From assembly GCF_001591545.1 (NCBI RefSeq), contig NZ_BCVC01000001.1, forward strand, positions 1,984,001 through 2,048,000: DNA of 64,000 bases, given 5' to 3'. The notes below the pieces were generated by a model. The model had not been told where the DNA came from. It did not search any database and saw only the letters and a program-made list of their open reading frames with translations. The translations under genes and the position numbers were made by a program. How positions within the stretch are numbered: position 1 is the first letter of the stretch; each line of letters starts with the position of its first letter. The stretch comes from Lederbergia lenta NBRC 16444 (GTDB taxonomy: Bacteria; Bacillota; Bacilli; Bacillales; Bacillaceae_C). This document shows positions 44,430 to 52,993 of this stretch, piece after piece.

Positions 44430-45803
44430 TTAAGCAATTTCCGAAATCGTTCCAAATAATAACTTATGAATGGCATACGCAGTATCTTTGCCTTGCTGTG
44501 CAGCTGATACTACCATCGCTTCTCCCTGACCTTTTCCAAAAATTGCATCTCCACATGCGAACACCTTATCATTTGATGTTTGATATGTTGTTTGATCAAC
44601 CTTCACAACACCACCATGATGGACTATTCCAAACTGCTCAATGAGCTCTACATATCTTGATTGACCAATTGCCTTAATCACAGCGTCTACTTCTAGCGTA
44701 AATTCCGAACCTGCAACAGGAACTGGACGGCGTCGCCCATCTTCATCCGCCTCACCTAATTCCATTTTGAAACATTCAATTTCCTTGACGTGTCCATTTT
44801 CATCGCCAATAATCCGTTTTGGTGCAGTAAGCCATCTAAACTCTACCCCATCTTGCTTAGCAAACTCGTATTCAAAATCATAAGCTGTCATTTCTTCGAT
44901 CGTTCTTCTATAGAGTATCTTTACATTTTCCGTCCCAAGGCGAACCGAGCAAGTCGCCCCATCAATTGCAGTATTTCCAGCTCCGATTACAACCGCCCTC
45001 TTTCCAAGAAACTCGTCTGTAATTGGCTTTGTTTTTGTATCCTTCACAAACTCGATTGCGTCATATACTCCTTCTAATTCCTCACCAGAGATACCTAAAT
45101 CTGGAACATTAGACATGCCAATTGCTAATATGGTAACATCATAGTTTTCAATGATTTCATCTACTAAGATATCTTCTCCAACCCGAGTATTTGTGCGGAT
45201 TTCAACGTCCAAACTCTCTACCTGTTCTACTTCCCAATAAGATATTTCTTGCGGCAGTCTAAAAGAGACAATTCCATATGTGTTTAATCCCCCAGCCTTT
45301 TCTTCCGCTTCAAAAATGGTAACATGATAACCTAATAGTCCCAGTTCACGCGCAGCAGATAATCCTGCTGGTCCTCCTCCAATAATTGCTACTTTTTTAC
45401 CGTTTTTCTTTCCAGGTTTGAATAATACTTGTTCATTTTTAATTGCCCAGTCTGTCGCATAACGCTGTAAATCTCCAATCATAATTGGTTTCGTGGAGTG
45501 GTTAAGCACACAAGCTCCTTCACATAATTCTTCCGTTGGACAAACACGGGCACAACTTGCACCTACTGGATTAGCCGTCATAATTGTCTTAGCCGATCCT
45601 TTTATATTCCCTGAGGCAATTTTTTTGATAAAGGTGGGGATATCAATTCCAGTTGGACAAGCTGTAATACACGGAGCATCATAGCAATATAGACAGCGAT
45701 TTGATTCTTCTATCGCTTCCTGATTTGTTAATCCAAGATCTACTTCCTCAAAGTTCTTACTTAAATCCTCAAACCAAATTCTAGATTGATTTGCGTGACT
45801 CAC
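44430..45803 (-). CDS. preT: Dihydropyrimidine dehydrogenase electron-transfer subunit PreT
   Basis: About 457 residues, related to the glutamate-synthase small subunit. The N-terminus has iron-sulfur Cys motifs (CLYCYDAPCITACPTG; CARVCPTEELCEGAC). Then come an FAD site (VAIIGGGPAGLSAARELG) and an NADH site (AVVIGAGNTAIDGATC). It passes electrons from NAD(P)H to PreA. It is the first gene of the operon. A TTG at 45812 touches the AAAGGAGG site, so GTG 45803 is the likely start. A cre site overlaps its promoter. Confidence 0.95.
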   Translation of the reverse strand: MSHANQSRIWFEDLSKNFEEVDLGLTNQEAIEESNRCLYCYDAPCITACPTGIDIPTFIKKIASGNIKGSAKTIMTANPVGASCARVCPTEELCEGACVLNHSTKPIMIGDLQRYATDWAIKNEQVLFKPGKKNGKKVAIIGGGPAGLSAARELGLLGYHVTIFEAEEKAGGLNTYGIVSFRLPQEISYWEVEQVESLDVEIRTNTRVGEDILVDEIIENYDVTILAIGMSNVPDLGISGEELEGVYDAIEFVKDTKTKPITDEFLGKRAVVIGAGNTAIDGATCSVRLGTENVKILYRRTIEEMTAYDFEYEFAKQDGVEFRWLTAPKRIIGDENGHVKEIECFKMELGEADEDGRRRPVPVAGSEFTLEVDAVIKAIGQSRYVELIEQFGIVHHGGVVKVDQTTYQTSNDKVFACGDAIFGKGQGEAMVVSAAQQGKDTAYAIHKLLFGTISEIA

Positions 45804-45920
45804 AATAGACAACCTCCTTTAGGAATGATATTAAAAAAATTCCCTTTAAATGACTACAAAGCTAGGAATTTTACTTTTTTGCGCTGGATAAATGGGCAAT
45901 TACTACTCCCATTTAGGGGT

Positions 45921-45959
45921 ATTATACTTCTACATTCCACACCGAGATAACGCTTTCAA
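45921..45959 (-). promoter_or_regulatory. preT promoter with consensus cre site
   Basis: On the minus strand TTGAAAGCGTTATCT (45945-45959) fits every fixed position of the cre consensus WTGNAANCGNWNNCW. TATAAT at 45921-45926 is a perfect -10; the -35 region (TTATCT, 18 bases up) is weak and lies inside the cre. A weak -35 suits an activator-dependent promoter (PucR), and CcpA bound here would block it when glucose is present. The rest of the 296-base gap holds no gene. Confidence 0.7.
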
Positions 45960-46099
45960 CAAATGGGTGAAAAAATTCCTCCTTTTTCAATTCATACGAA
46001 ACATTTGGAGTTTACATTAATTTTACTTTTACATAATAACTTTTGCATTATACACAATGTTAAATAAAGCCCTCTGTTTGCTTTTCATTGTGTAACATC

Positions 46100-46555
46100 T
46101 CAAATTGTTAGACGATCTCGATAAATAAAAAATAGTGCAGTAAACATTAATATCAATCCTATGACCCTATTCCAATTAATAGGAATTACTTCCACACCAA
46201 AGAATCCAAAATGGTCGATTACCATACTTATTAAAACTTGTCCTATAATAGCAGATAAAATGGTTAAAGCAACTCCAAGATGTGGAACAGCTATGATGAT
46301 TGTCATAACAAAAATAGCACCTATGAACCCTCCAACTAATTGCCATTTTGGAACAGCAGAAATACCACTCATTTGCCCCTTTCCAAAAAATAAGACAATA
46401 AAAGTTAAAAAGAGAGTGCCAATGAAAAACGAAAAAAGGGCACCTTCAAATGTTCCAATTTTCTTTCCCAATTCCCCATTAACCGGTGCTTGTATTCCCG
46501 CCAACATTCCTCCTAATATGGAGATGATAATATAAATTAATTTCGCCAATATCAT
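46100..46555 (-). CDS. DMT-superfamily membrane protein, YdcZ (DUF606) type
   Basis: A 151-residue protein with five hydrophobic helices (about 5-22, 35-57, 68-90, 93-113, 125-145) and the YdcZ pattern GGMLAGIQAPVNGELGK at the start. It is half the length of EamA exporters; such proteins pair as dimers. The substrate is unknown. GGAGG lies only one base before ATG 46555, so TTG 46549 may be the real start (spacing 7). It is a single gene behind the preT promoter region. Confidence 0.85.
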   Translation of the reverse strand: MILAKLIYIIISILGGMLAGIQAPVNGELGKKIGTFEGALFSFFIGTLFLTFIVLFFGKGQMSGISAVPKWQLVGGFIGAIFVMTIIIAVPHLGVALTILSAIIGQVLISMVIDHFGFFGVEVIPINWNRVIGLILMFTALFFIYRDRLTI

Positions 46556-46659
46556 TCCTCCAAATATAAGTTATAATTTTCTATTAGATTAACATATTAT
46601 ATTCAAAATATTTGTAGAATTATCTGTTAGGATTTAATACAGCTTGTAGTAGAATTATA

Positions 46660-46695
46660 AAAAGGACCTCTTAGTAATTACCAAGAGATCCTTTT
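46660..46695 (-). terminator. Hairpin terminator downstream of the TRAP operon
   Basis: AAAAGGA-C-CTCTT pairs with AAGAG-A-TCCTTTT; T residues follow on the minus strand. It lies beyond the repeat element that follows the TRAP permease gene. Confidence 0.8.
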
Positions 46696-46734
46696 GTCAA
46701 ACTTTGGATTATATTTCGCTATTCTTTTTATCTC

Positions 46735-46896
46735 GCTATAGTGCTCAACGTCTAGCAACTTCACGATTTGTTCTAAGTCAACATCGGCTCGCCTTACAGA
46801 CTTACCGTGTCTCTTTTATCTCAAAGGGCTCCTTCACTAAACCCGCAATTTCTTAAGACACAGCTTATACGCCGATGAGCAGGAGCTTTCGCTTTT
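46735..46896 (-). repeat. Bacillaceae-type intergenic repeat element
   Basis: About 160 bases with no gene, GC-richer than its surroundings. Recognisable blocks on the minus strand are AAAGCGAAAGCTCCTGCTC, AAGGCGAGCCGATGTTG and GTTGCTAGACGTTGAGCAC. These occur as scattered intergenic repeats in Oceanobacillus/Bacillus-like genomes. It begins 4 bases after the TRAP permease stop. The call rests on memory of such blocks and on the partial match at 16981-17011. Confidence 0.55.
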
Positions 46897-46900
46897 CTTT

Positions 46901-48859
46901 TTAACTTTCAGCTAATTTAAATTTCCCTTTATTTTTCGTGAAAATTTGGATAGCTAACATTACTGTGAATAGAATAATGCCGATTGTATCTGACATTCCT
47001 TCAGGATACATGAGCAGTAATCCCGCAATAATAGCGATGATACGTTCAAACCAATATAATTTCCTATACCAAAATCCGATAATACCTGCTCCGATTCCAA
47101 TCATGCCGGTAAATGCGGTGAATACGACCCAAATCAGATATGGTATTGTTGTATCTATCATCAAGAGCTCTGGAGACAAAACAAACATGTATGGAATAAC
47201 GAATGCGGCGATAGCCAATTTCGACGCATTCACACCGGTTCGAATAGGCTCTCCCCCCGCGACTCCTGCGGCGGCAAATGCTGCCAAGGCAACAGGTGGT
47301 GTAATATCTGCCACGATCCCAAAGTAAAAAACGAAAAGGTGGGCAGATAATGCAGGTACACCTAGCAAGATAATCGCAGGTGCTGCAATCGTCGACGTAA
47401 TAACATAATTTGCTGTTGTCGGTGAACCCATACCTAACACAATCGATGTTATCATCGTAAAGAATAATGTAAGTAATAGCTGTTCGTTCGCAAGACCAAC
47501 AAGTCCATTAGCAAGTTTTAAGCCTAACCCTGTTTTCGTTACAACACCAACAATGATACCAGCGGCGGCTGTTGCAGCTGCTACGGATAAAGCTGTCCGT
47601 GCCCCATCAACGAGGCCTTCAACCATTTGTCTGAAACCAATACGAGTATCTTTACGTATGGCGCTGACTACAATTGTGCCGATGATTGACCATAGTGCTG
47701 CGCGCATCACACTAACACCACTCATTAGTAAAACGATAACTAATAGAATAGGAATTAATAAATAGATTTTCGATAATACTTCTTTACGATTTGGAAGCTG
47801 TTCTTTCGGCAATCCTTCTAAACCCATCCTTTTTGCTTCAAAGTGAGTCATAATCCAAATGCCTGAGAAATAAAGCATAGCTGGAATGGCTGCTGCTTTT
47901 GCAATTTCCCAATAACTAATCCCACCAATAAATTCAACCATCAAAAACGCTGCTGCCCCCATAACGGGTGGCATGATTTGCCCACCTGTAGAAGCAGCTG
48001 CTTCTACAGCACCAGCAAATTCTTTCCTATACCCTAACTTTTTCATCATTGGGATTGTAAATGACCCAGATGTTACAACATTCGCAACGGAGCTTCCACT
48101 AATTGTCCCTTGCAAAGCGCTTGAAAAGATCGCTACTTTAGCTGGGCCCCCAACTCGACGTCCAGCTAATGATAAAGCAAGATCATTAAAATATTGGCCA
48201 ACTCCGGTTTTCACTAAAAAGGCACCAAATAATAAGAATAGAAATATAAAAGTTGCTGAAACGTACAAAGGTGTTCCTAATATCCCTTGGGAAGTAAAGA
48301 ACATTGTATTCACGAGGCCTTCAAAATTCAGTCCCCGATGTCCTAAAAATCCTGGCATCGACTGACCGAAATAAGCATAAGCCATAAACAATGCCGCAAT
48401 GATTGTGATCGGTAAACCTACAGCTCTCCTAGTGGCCTCAAGTGTTAATAATATAGCAATCGTTCCTACTGTTAAGTCTAGGGGCGTTAATATACCTACT
48501 CTATTTACAATTGTATCTATCATCAATGGCCAGTAGGCACCAACTCCGACTGATAATAATGCAAAAATATAATCATACCAAGCCACTGAATTTTTCTTCT
48601 TAGATTTCCTGCTCACTGGGAACAATAAAAAAATTAGAGATAGAGCAAAACCTAGATGAATAGATAGTAAGATTTGGCGTGGAATTGATTGTGTGATCGA
48701 TGCGTATAATTGAAAAATGGAAAAAGCCAATAAACCAAAGAAAACAACTATACTAATTGGACCTCTCAGTTTTCTAGTGGCTGATTCTGGATCATATTTT
48801 TCTAATAACTTTTGTTGTTCTTCGACAGATAATGATTCGTGTTTATACTTGTCCGCCAA
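46901..48859 (-). CDS. TRAP transporter fused permease (DctQM, TAXI class)
   Basis: A 652-residue protein. About four N-terminal helices (the small Q subunit) are fused to a 12-14-helix large permease. Signatures of the M domain include VKTGVGQYFNDLALSLAGRR, KVAIFSSALQGTISGSSVAN, ASTGGQIMPPVMGAAAFLM and GMGSPTTANYVIT. Fused forms go with TAXI binding proteins, one of which lies upstream. It drives uptake with Na+ or H+. Start TTG 48859 lies behind AAAGGAGTG and overlaps the DUF1850 gene by 17 bases. The substrate is unknown; glutamate or other dicarboxylates are possible. Confidence 0.93.
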   Translation of the reverse strand: MADKYKHESLSVEEQQKLLEKYDPESATRKLRGPISIVVFFGLLAFSIFQLYASITQSIPRQILLSIHLGFALSLIFLLFPVSRKSKKKNSVAWYDYIFALLSVGVGAYWPLMIDTIVNRVGILTPLDLTVGTIAILLTLEATRRAVGLPITIIAALFMAYAYFGQSMPGFLGHRGLNFEGLVNTMFFTSQGILGTPLYVSATFIFLFLLFGAFLVKTGVGQYFNDLALSLAGRRVGGPAKVAIFSSALQGTISGSSVANVVTSGSFTIPMMKKLGYRKEFAGAVEAAASTGGQIMPPVMGAAAFLMVEFIGGISYWEIAKAAAIPAMLYFSGIWIMTHFEAKRMGLEGLPKEQLPNRKEVLSKIYLLIPILLVIVLLMSGVSVMRAALWSIIGTIVVSAIRKDTRIGFRQMVEGLVDGARTALSVAAATAAAGIIVGVVTKTGLGLKLANGLVGLANEQLLLTLFFTMITSIVLGMGSPTTANYVITSTIAAPAIILLGVPALSAHLFVFYFGIVADITPPVALAAFAAAGVAGGEPIRTGVNASKLAIAAFVIPYMFVLSPELLMIDTTIPYLIWVVFTAFTGMIGIGAGIIGFWYRKLYWFERIIAIIAGLLLMYPEGMSDTIGIILFTVMLAIQIFTKNKGKFKLAES

Positions 48860-49370
48860 TGATATTCACTCCTTTCCATATCTGCCACAGTGCCAACTTC
48901 CTCTCGCGAATAGTAACCAGTGACCCGGGGTCCACGATGGAGGAAAACAAAAAATCATTATTATTTACTTCCAAATGATGTTCTCCTACTACTTGCGCAG
49001 TCCTCATATGTATATTCGAAAAATCGCGCGCCATATTTCGTATATAATACTTTCCGTTCTTTATTTCGAAGGTCTCACCATATTCAGCATTGGATGGCAT
49101 GCCAATAGCCGTATCTTCATACATTAATTCATTTTGTTGGATTGTTCCGTCTTCTAAAACTTGATATGTTTCTTTCACATCAGTCAGGTGAATAGAGTGG
49201 GTATATTTAATGTGAAAGATTCTATCTGTTTGTTGTAAAGGAAAATAGGCAAGAACTTTTCCCGTATTTCCATCTTCGATTACAATAGAACTACGAAAAG
49301 GTATAAACATTATACATAATAATAAAATGAATGAAATAGAAAAAATTATTACATATTTATATTTCAGCAT
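48843..49370 (-). CDS. DUF1850 protein of the TRAP-TAXI operon
   Basis: A 175-residue protein with one N-terminal membrane helix (residues 7-25) and an extracytoplasmic beta-rich domain (FHIKYTHSIHLTDVKETYQV; NMARDFSNIHMRTAQVVGEH). DUF1850 genes sit beside TAXI-type TRAP transporters in many bacteria; their role is not known. It overlaps the permease gene by 17 bases, which implies tight co-expression and perhaps physical association. Confidence 0.88.
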   Translation of the reverse strand: MLKYKYVIIFSISFILLLCIMFIPFRSSIVIEDGNTGKVLAYFPLQQTDRIFHIKYTHSIHLTDVKETYQVLEDGTIQQNELMYEDTAIGMPSNAEYGETFEIKNGKYYIRNMARDFSNIHMRTAQVVGEHHLEVNNNDFLFSSIVDPGSLVTIRERKLALWQIWKGVNIIGGQV

Positions 49371-49565
49371 TGTTTCCCAACTCTTCCCACTGATAAATAT
49401 AACAATGGCTATAAAATCACTTTATCCTTTATTTCGCTTTTATGACCAGCATTATTCAGCCTAGAACCAATTAAATATTTACAGACAGTTTCTCCTCCAC
49501 CAATTCTCCTTTATTTCAAGCATGATGGTAGAGGATTACTGCCCGCTATACATGTGATAAATCTT

Positions 49566-50570
49566 CTATTCTGCGGATATTCCTTTTTCGTCAAAATACT
49601 TTTTGGCACCTGGGTGTAACTCAATTGCCATACCATCCAATGCATTTTCAGCTTTGATTAGTTTTCCTTTTGCATGGCCAATTTTATCTGTATTCTCGAA
49701 AATGGCTTTCGTCATTTCATAGACCAGGTCATCTGTTAACTCAGAACTAACCACAAGCATCGCTTGCACTGCCACTGTTTCAAGATCCGCATCAGCTCCG
49801 TAAGTGCCTGACGGAATTGTTTCCTTTGCATAATAAGGATACTTTTCGATCAATGCATCAATTTTATCACTTTCAAGGGGAACGATGACGACATCTTCTG
49901 TCGCAGCCAACCCTTCCACTGCTCCTGTTGGTGTTCCAGCGGTAATAAATGCTGCATGAATGGTACCGTCTTGAATCCCTGTTGTAGAATCATCAAAAGA
50001 AAGATTACGCGCTTTCAAATCATCTACTGTTAAATCATACATTTCAAGAATTTGTTCGGCATTTGCAAGTGTTCCGGAACCAGCTTCTCCAACGGAAACT
50101 GTTTTTCCTTTCAAATCAGCAACTGATTTAATACCAGACTTTGCTGTAGTTACAATTTGAATTGTCTCAGGATAAAGCGTCCCAAGACCATTAATATTGT
50201 CCACCTTTTTACCATTAAACATCATTGTGCCTTCATTAGCATATGTGGCAATATCCGTTTGTGTAAAAGCCACTTCTGCTTCACCTTTTTGAATAAGTGT
50301 CATATTCTCGGCAGAAGCACCAGAAGTAGTTGCGTTTGCTTCAACACCTGTTGCATCTTTAATCATATTTGCAAAGTTTCCACCAAGCGGGTAGTATGTC
50401 CCACCTGTCCCTCCTGTAGCAATACTTAAAAATTTGATTCCGTAATCGCTTCCATTTTTATCATTCTTATTACCACTATCTCCGGCTTTCTTATCACCGC
50501 CGCAGGCAGCTAGTACAATAGATAATACGAGCATGAGCACCGCACTTAGTAAAAGACTTTTGTTCTTCAT
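49566..50570 (-). CDS. TAXI-family TRAP solute-binding lipoprotein
   Basis: A 334-residue binding protein. The lipobox LSIVLAACGG fixes it to the outer face of the membrane, followed by a Lys/Asn/Gly linker. The TAXI core begins LSIATGGTGGTYYPLGGNFA and continues with VAFTQTDIATYA, GKTVSVGEAGSGTLANA and PSGTYGADAD. It delivers the ligand to the fused permease. It is first in the operon; a 195-base gap before DUF1850 could hold a processing or second promoter site. Confidence 0.94.
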   Translation of the reverse strand: MKNKSLLLSAVLMLVLSIVLAACGGDKKAGDSGNKNDKNGSDYGIKFLSIATGGTGGTYYPLGGNFANMIKDATGVEANATTSGASAENMTLIQKGEAEVAFTQTDIATYANEGTMMFNGKKVDNINGLGTLYPETIQIVTTAKSGIKSVADLKGKTVSVGEAGSGTLANAEQILEMYDLTVDDLKARNLSFDDSTTGIQDGTIHAAFITAGTPTGAVEGLAATEDVVIVPLESDKIDALIEKYPYYAKETIPSGTYGADADLETVAVQAMLVVSSELTDDLVYEMTKAIFENTDKIGHAKGKLIKAENALDGMAIELHPGAKKYFDEKGISAE

Positions 50571-50684
50571 TCGTTCGTTCTCCCCCTCATATTTAATCAG
50601 CTAGAAATTCATTCACAATTTTAACACAATTGAATTTTAAAGAAAAGACTACTTTAGATACATAAAATAGTCTTCCCATCTGTA

Positions 50685-51380
50685 TTAAGCTAAATTCTCA
50701 TCACGTTTCATTGGAGCGGATTGTTTCCTACTTTTAGCCCTGCGATCCGGTGATAGCAGCCTCTCAAGCCAACCCATTACTAAATCAGCGGCGACTGCCA
50801 TTATTGCTGTAGGTATTGCTCCTGCTAGTATAATCGCCGCGCCGTCCGTTACATTTGTACCTCTGATTATAATGGACCCTAGACCACCCCCACCGATGAA
50901 GGCTCCAATAGTCGCAACTCCAATCGAAATAACAAGTGCCGTCCTCAATCCCGCTAAAATTACGGACATAGCTAATGGTAGCTCAACCATCCACATTAAT
51001 TGAAATTTAGTCATCCCCATTGCAAATCCCGATTCAAGCATAGGTTTCTCAATACCTCTTATACCGGTATATGTATTTTTGATGATTGGTAAAAGGGAAT
51101 ATAAAAATAAACTCGCTACAACTGTATTTGCACCAAGCCCCATGGCTAACATGAGAATTGCAAGCATTGCAAGTGCTGGAATAGTTTGGATAATATTTGT
51201 AATCGATAAAACCAATTTGCTAAGTCTATGATAACGAGCTATTAGTATGCCTAACGGAATTCCGATTATTGCTGCAAAAACAACGCCGTACGCAGACATT
51301 AAAAAGTGTCGAAAAAACTGTGCCCACACATAGGACGAATTTTGGATATAATACTGTGATAATTCTTGTAATATATTCAA
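50685..51380 (-). CDS. opuCD: Osmoprotectant ABC transporter permease (OpuCD/OpuBD type)
   Basis: A 231-residue permease with about six helices and the EAA loop GIEKPMLESGFAMGMTKFQL. The domain spans nearly the whole protein. It starts at TTG behind GAGGTGA. It is the last gene of the four-gene operon, in the B. subtilis order CA-CB-CC-CD. The complex imports glycine betaine, carnitine, choline or similar compatible solutes during osmotic stress. Confidence 0.92.
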   Translation of the reverse strand: MNILQELSQYYIQNSSYVWAQFFRHFLMSAYGVVFAAIIGIPLGILIARYHRLSKLVLSITNIIQTIPALAMLAILMLAMGLGANTVVASLFLYSLLPIIKNTYTGIRGIEKPMLESGFAMGMTKFQLMWMVELPLAMSVILAGLRTALVISIGVATIGAFIGGGGLGSIIIRGTNVTDGAAIILAGAIPTAIMAVAADLVMGWLERLLSPDRRAKSRKQSAPMKRDENLA

Positions 51381-51397
51381 GGGATCACCTCATTTCT

Positions 51398-52312
51398 TCA
51401 TTCAAAATAATTGTTTTTCTCCAAAAAATCTTTAGCAACGATCGCAGGCTCTTTTTTTTGTACATCTGCTTCATAATTTAATTCAGTCATTAAATCAGTC
51501 GATATTTTTCCAGATAACTTTTGTAAAATTTCCCTAACCTCTGGATGCTTAGCAAGAAAGTCGTTTCGTGCGACTGGAGAACCCTCATATGGAGGAAAAA
51601 AATGCTTATCATCTTCAAGAGCGATTAAATCAAATGCTTTTAATCGTCCATCCGTACTATAGGCAAGTACGACATCCATTTTACCGCTACTAACTGCCTG
51701 ATAAACGAGTCCAGTTTGCATTGGAAAAGCTTCGCCAAATTCATATCCATATGTTTCAATAAATCCCTGATAGCCGTCTCCTTTGCGTTTCAGCCATGAA
51801 TTATCTACACCTAAGCTAATTTCATCCGCAATGCTTTTTACGTCCGATACTGTTTTCAACTGATTTGCATCAGCTAATTCTTTTGTAACAGTAAATGCAT
51901 ACGTATTTGAAAATCCGTAAGAATCAAACCAAGTTTGATCAAATCTTTCTTCAAATTCTCTCTGTACAATCTCCATCGCTTTATTTGGATCGCTTACTGG
52001 ATCCATTTTAAGCACTCCCGACAAATCTGTCCCAGTATATCTCACTGCCGTTATATCTACTTGATTATCTGTTAAAGCTTTATGCTGAACAATCGATGAA
52101 CCTAAATTCTCAATCATTTCCACTTTTAAATCTGTGTTATGCTCGATCATCAAGCGAATAATATGACCAAGAACATGTGACTCAGAGATTGTTAATGTCC
52201 CAATTCTAACTGTATTGTCTGCATTTCCACTTAAGCCTGGTAATGAGCAACCTAGTAAAAGGAATGTAGACAGCAATAACAGTAAACTATTTTTCAATGC
52301 TGTTTTCATCAT
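51398..52312 (-). CDS. opuCC: Osmoprotectant-binding lipoprotein (OpuCC type)
   Basis: A 304-residue OpuAC-fold binding protein. The signal peptide ends in lipobox LLLGCSLPG. The domain starts VRIGTLTISESHVLGHIIRL and contains ITAVRYTGTDLSG, WFDSYGFSNTYAFTV and VVLAYSTDGRLKAFDL. It presents quaternary-ammonium solutes to the permeases. Neighbouring genes are 15-17 bases away on each side. Confidence 0.92.
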   Translation of the reverse strand: MMKTALKNSLLLLLSTFLLLGCSLPGLSGNADNTVRIGTLTISESHVLGHIIRLMIEHNTDLKVEMIENLGSSIVQHKALTDNQVDITAVRYTGTDLSGVLKMDPVSDPNKAMEIVQREFEERFDQTWFDSYGFSNTYAFTVTKELADANQLKTVSDVKSIADEISLGVDNSWLKRKGDGYQGFIETYGYEFGEAFPMQTGLVYQAVSSGKMDVVLAYSTDGRLKAFDLIALEDDKHFFPPYEGSPVARNDFLAKHPEVREILQKLSGKISTDLMTELNYEADVQKKEPAIVAKDFLEKNNYFE

Positions 52313-52327
52313 TGTTCCTCCTCTCCT

Positions 52328-52981
52328 CTACGCCATCTCATTTTGCTTTCTAATGCCTTTCGGAGTTGATCTATACTCTAATCTACCAAGCAAGAAGTCG
52401 GTTATGAGCGCAAGTATCGTTACTGGTACTGCTCCCGCGATAACTAGATCCGTTTGGAATAAATTAAGACCATCAAAGATAAAATCGCCTAATCCTCCGC
52501 CACCAATAAAAGAAGCTAGCGTGGCCCAGCCAATCAAATAGACTGAGGATAATCTAACACCTGCCATAATAACCGGAATGGCTAAAGGAATCTCTACATT
52601 AAAAATCCTTTCTAGTGAAGTCATACCCATTCCCCGTCCCGCTTCTAATAATTTCTCGTCCACCCCTTTAACACCTGTATATGTATTTCTTAAAATCGGC
52701 AAAACAGAATATAAGAACAATGCGAAAATAGCAGGAATTTTTCCAATTCCTAAAAGTGGAATAAAAAATGCTAAAATAGCTAAACTCGGAAACGTTTGAA
52801 TAACGCCTGCCACGCCCATTACAAATCCCGCGATTTTAGGCAAGCGGGCTAATAAAATACCCAATGGTATTGCGACGATAATACCTAATATTAATGCCGC
52901 AATAGAGATATATAAATGTTCCCATGTTTTCATTAGAAGATCGTTACCATTGGAGTTGAAAAAATTCATTAGACTTTCCAT
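52328..52981 (-). CDS. opuCB: Osmoprotectant ABC transporter permease (OpuCB type)
   Basis: A 217-residue permease, about six helices, with the EAA loop [20 protein letters not shown]. It is similar to the last gene of the operon, with which it forms the membrane channel. The ribosome site is GGGGGGTGA, 12 bases after the ATPase stop. Confidence 0.92.
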   Translation of the reverse strand: MESLMNFFNSNGNDLLMKTWEHLYISIAALILGIIVAIPLGILLARLPKIAGFVMGVAGVIQTFPSLAILAFFIPLLGIGKIPAIFALFLYSVLPILRNTYTGVKGVDEKLLEAGRGMGMTSLERIFNVEIPLAIPVIMAGVRLSSVYLIGWATLASFIGGGGLGDFIFDGLNLFQTDLVIAGAVPVTILALITDFLLGRLEYRSTPKGIRKQNEMA

Positions 52982-52993
52982 ATACTCACCCCC

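Noticed and set aside
46735-46896. Riboswitch or small RNA gene
   Set aside because: No aptamer core recognised; sequence blocks look like a dispersed Bacillaceae repeat instead.
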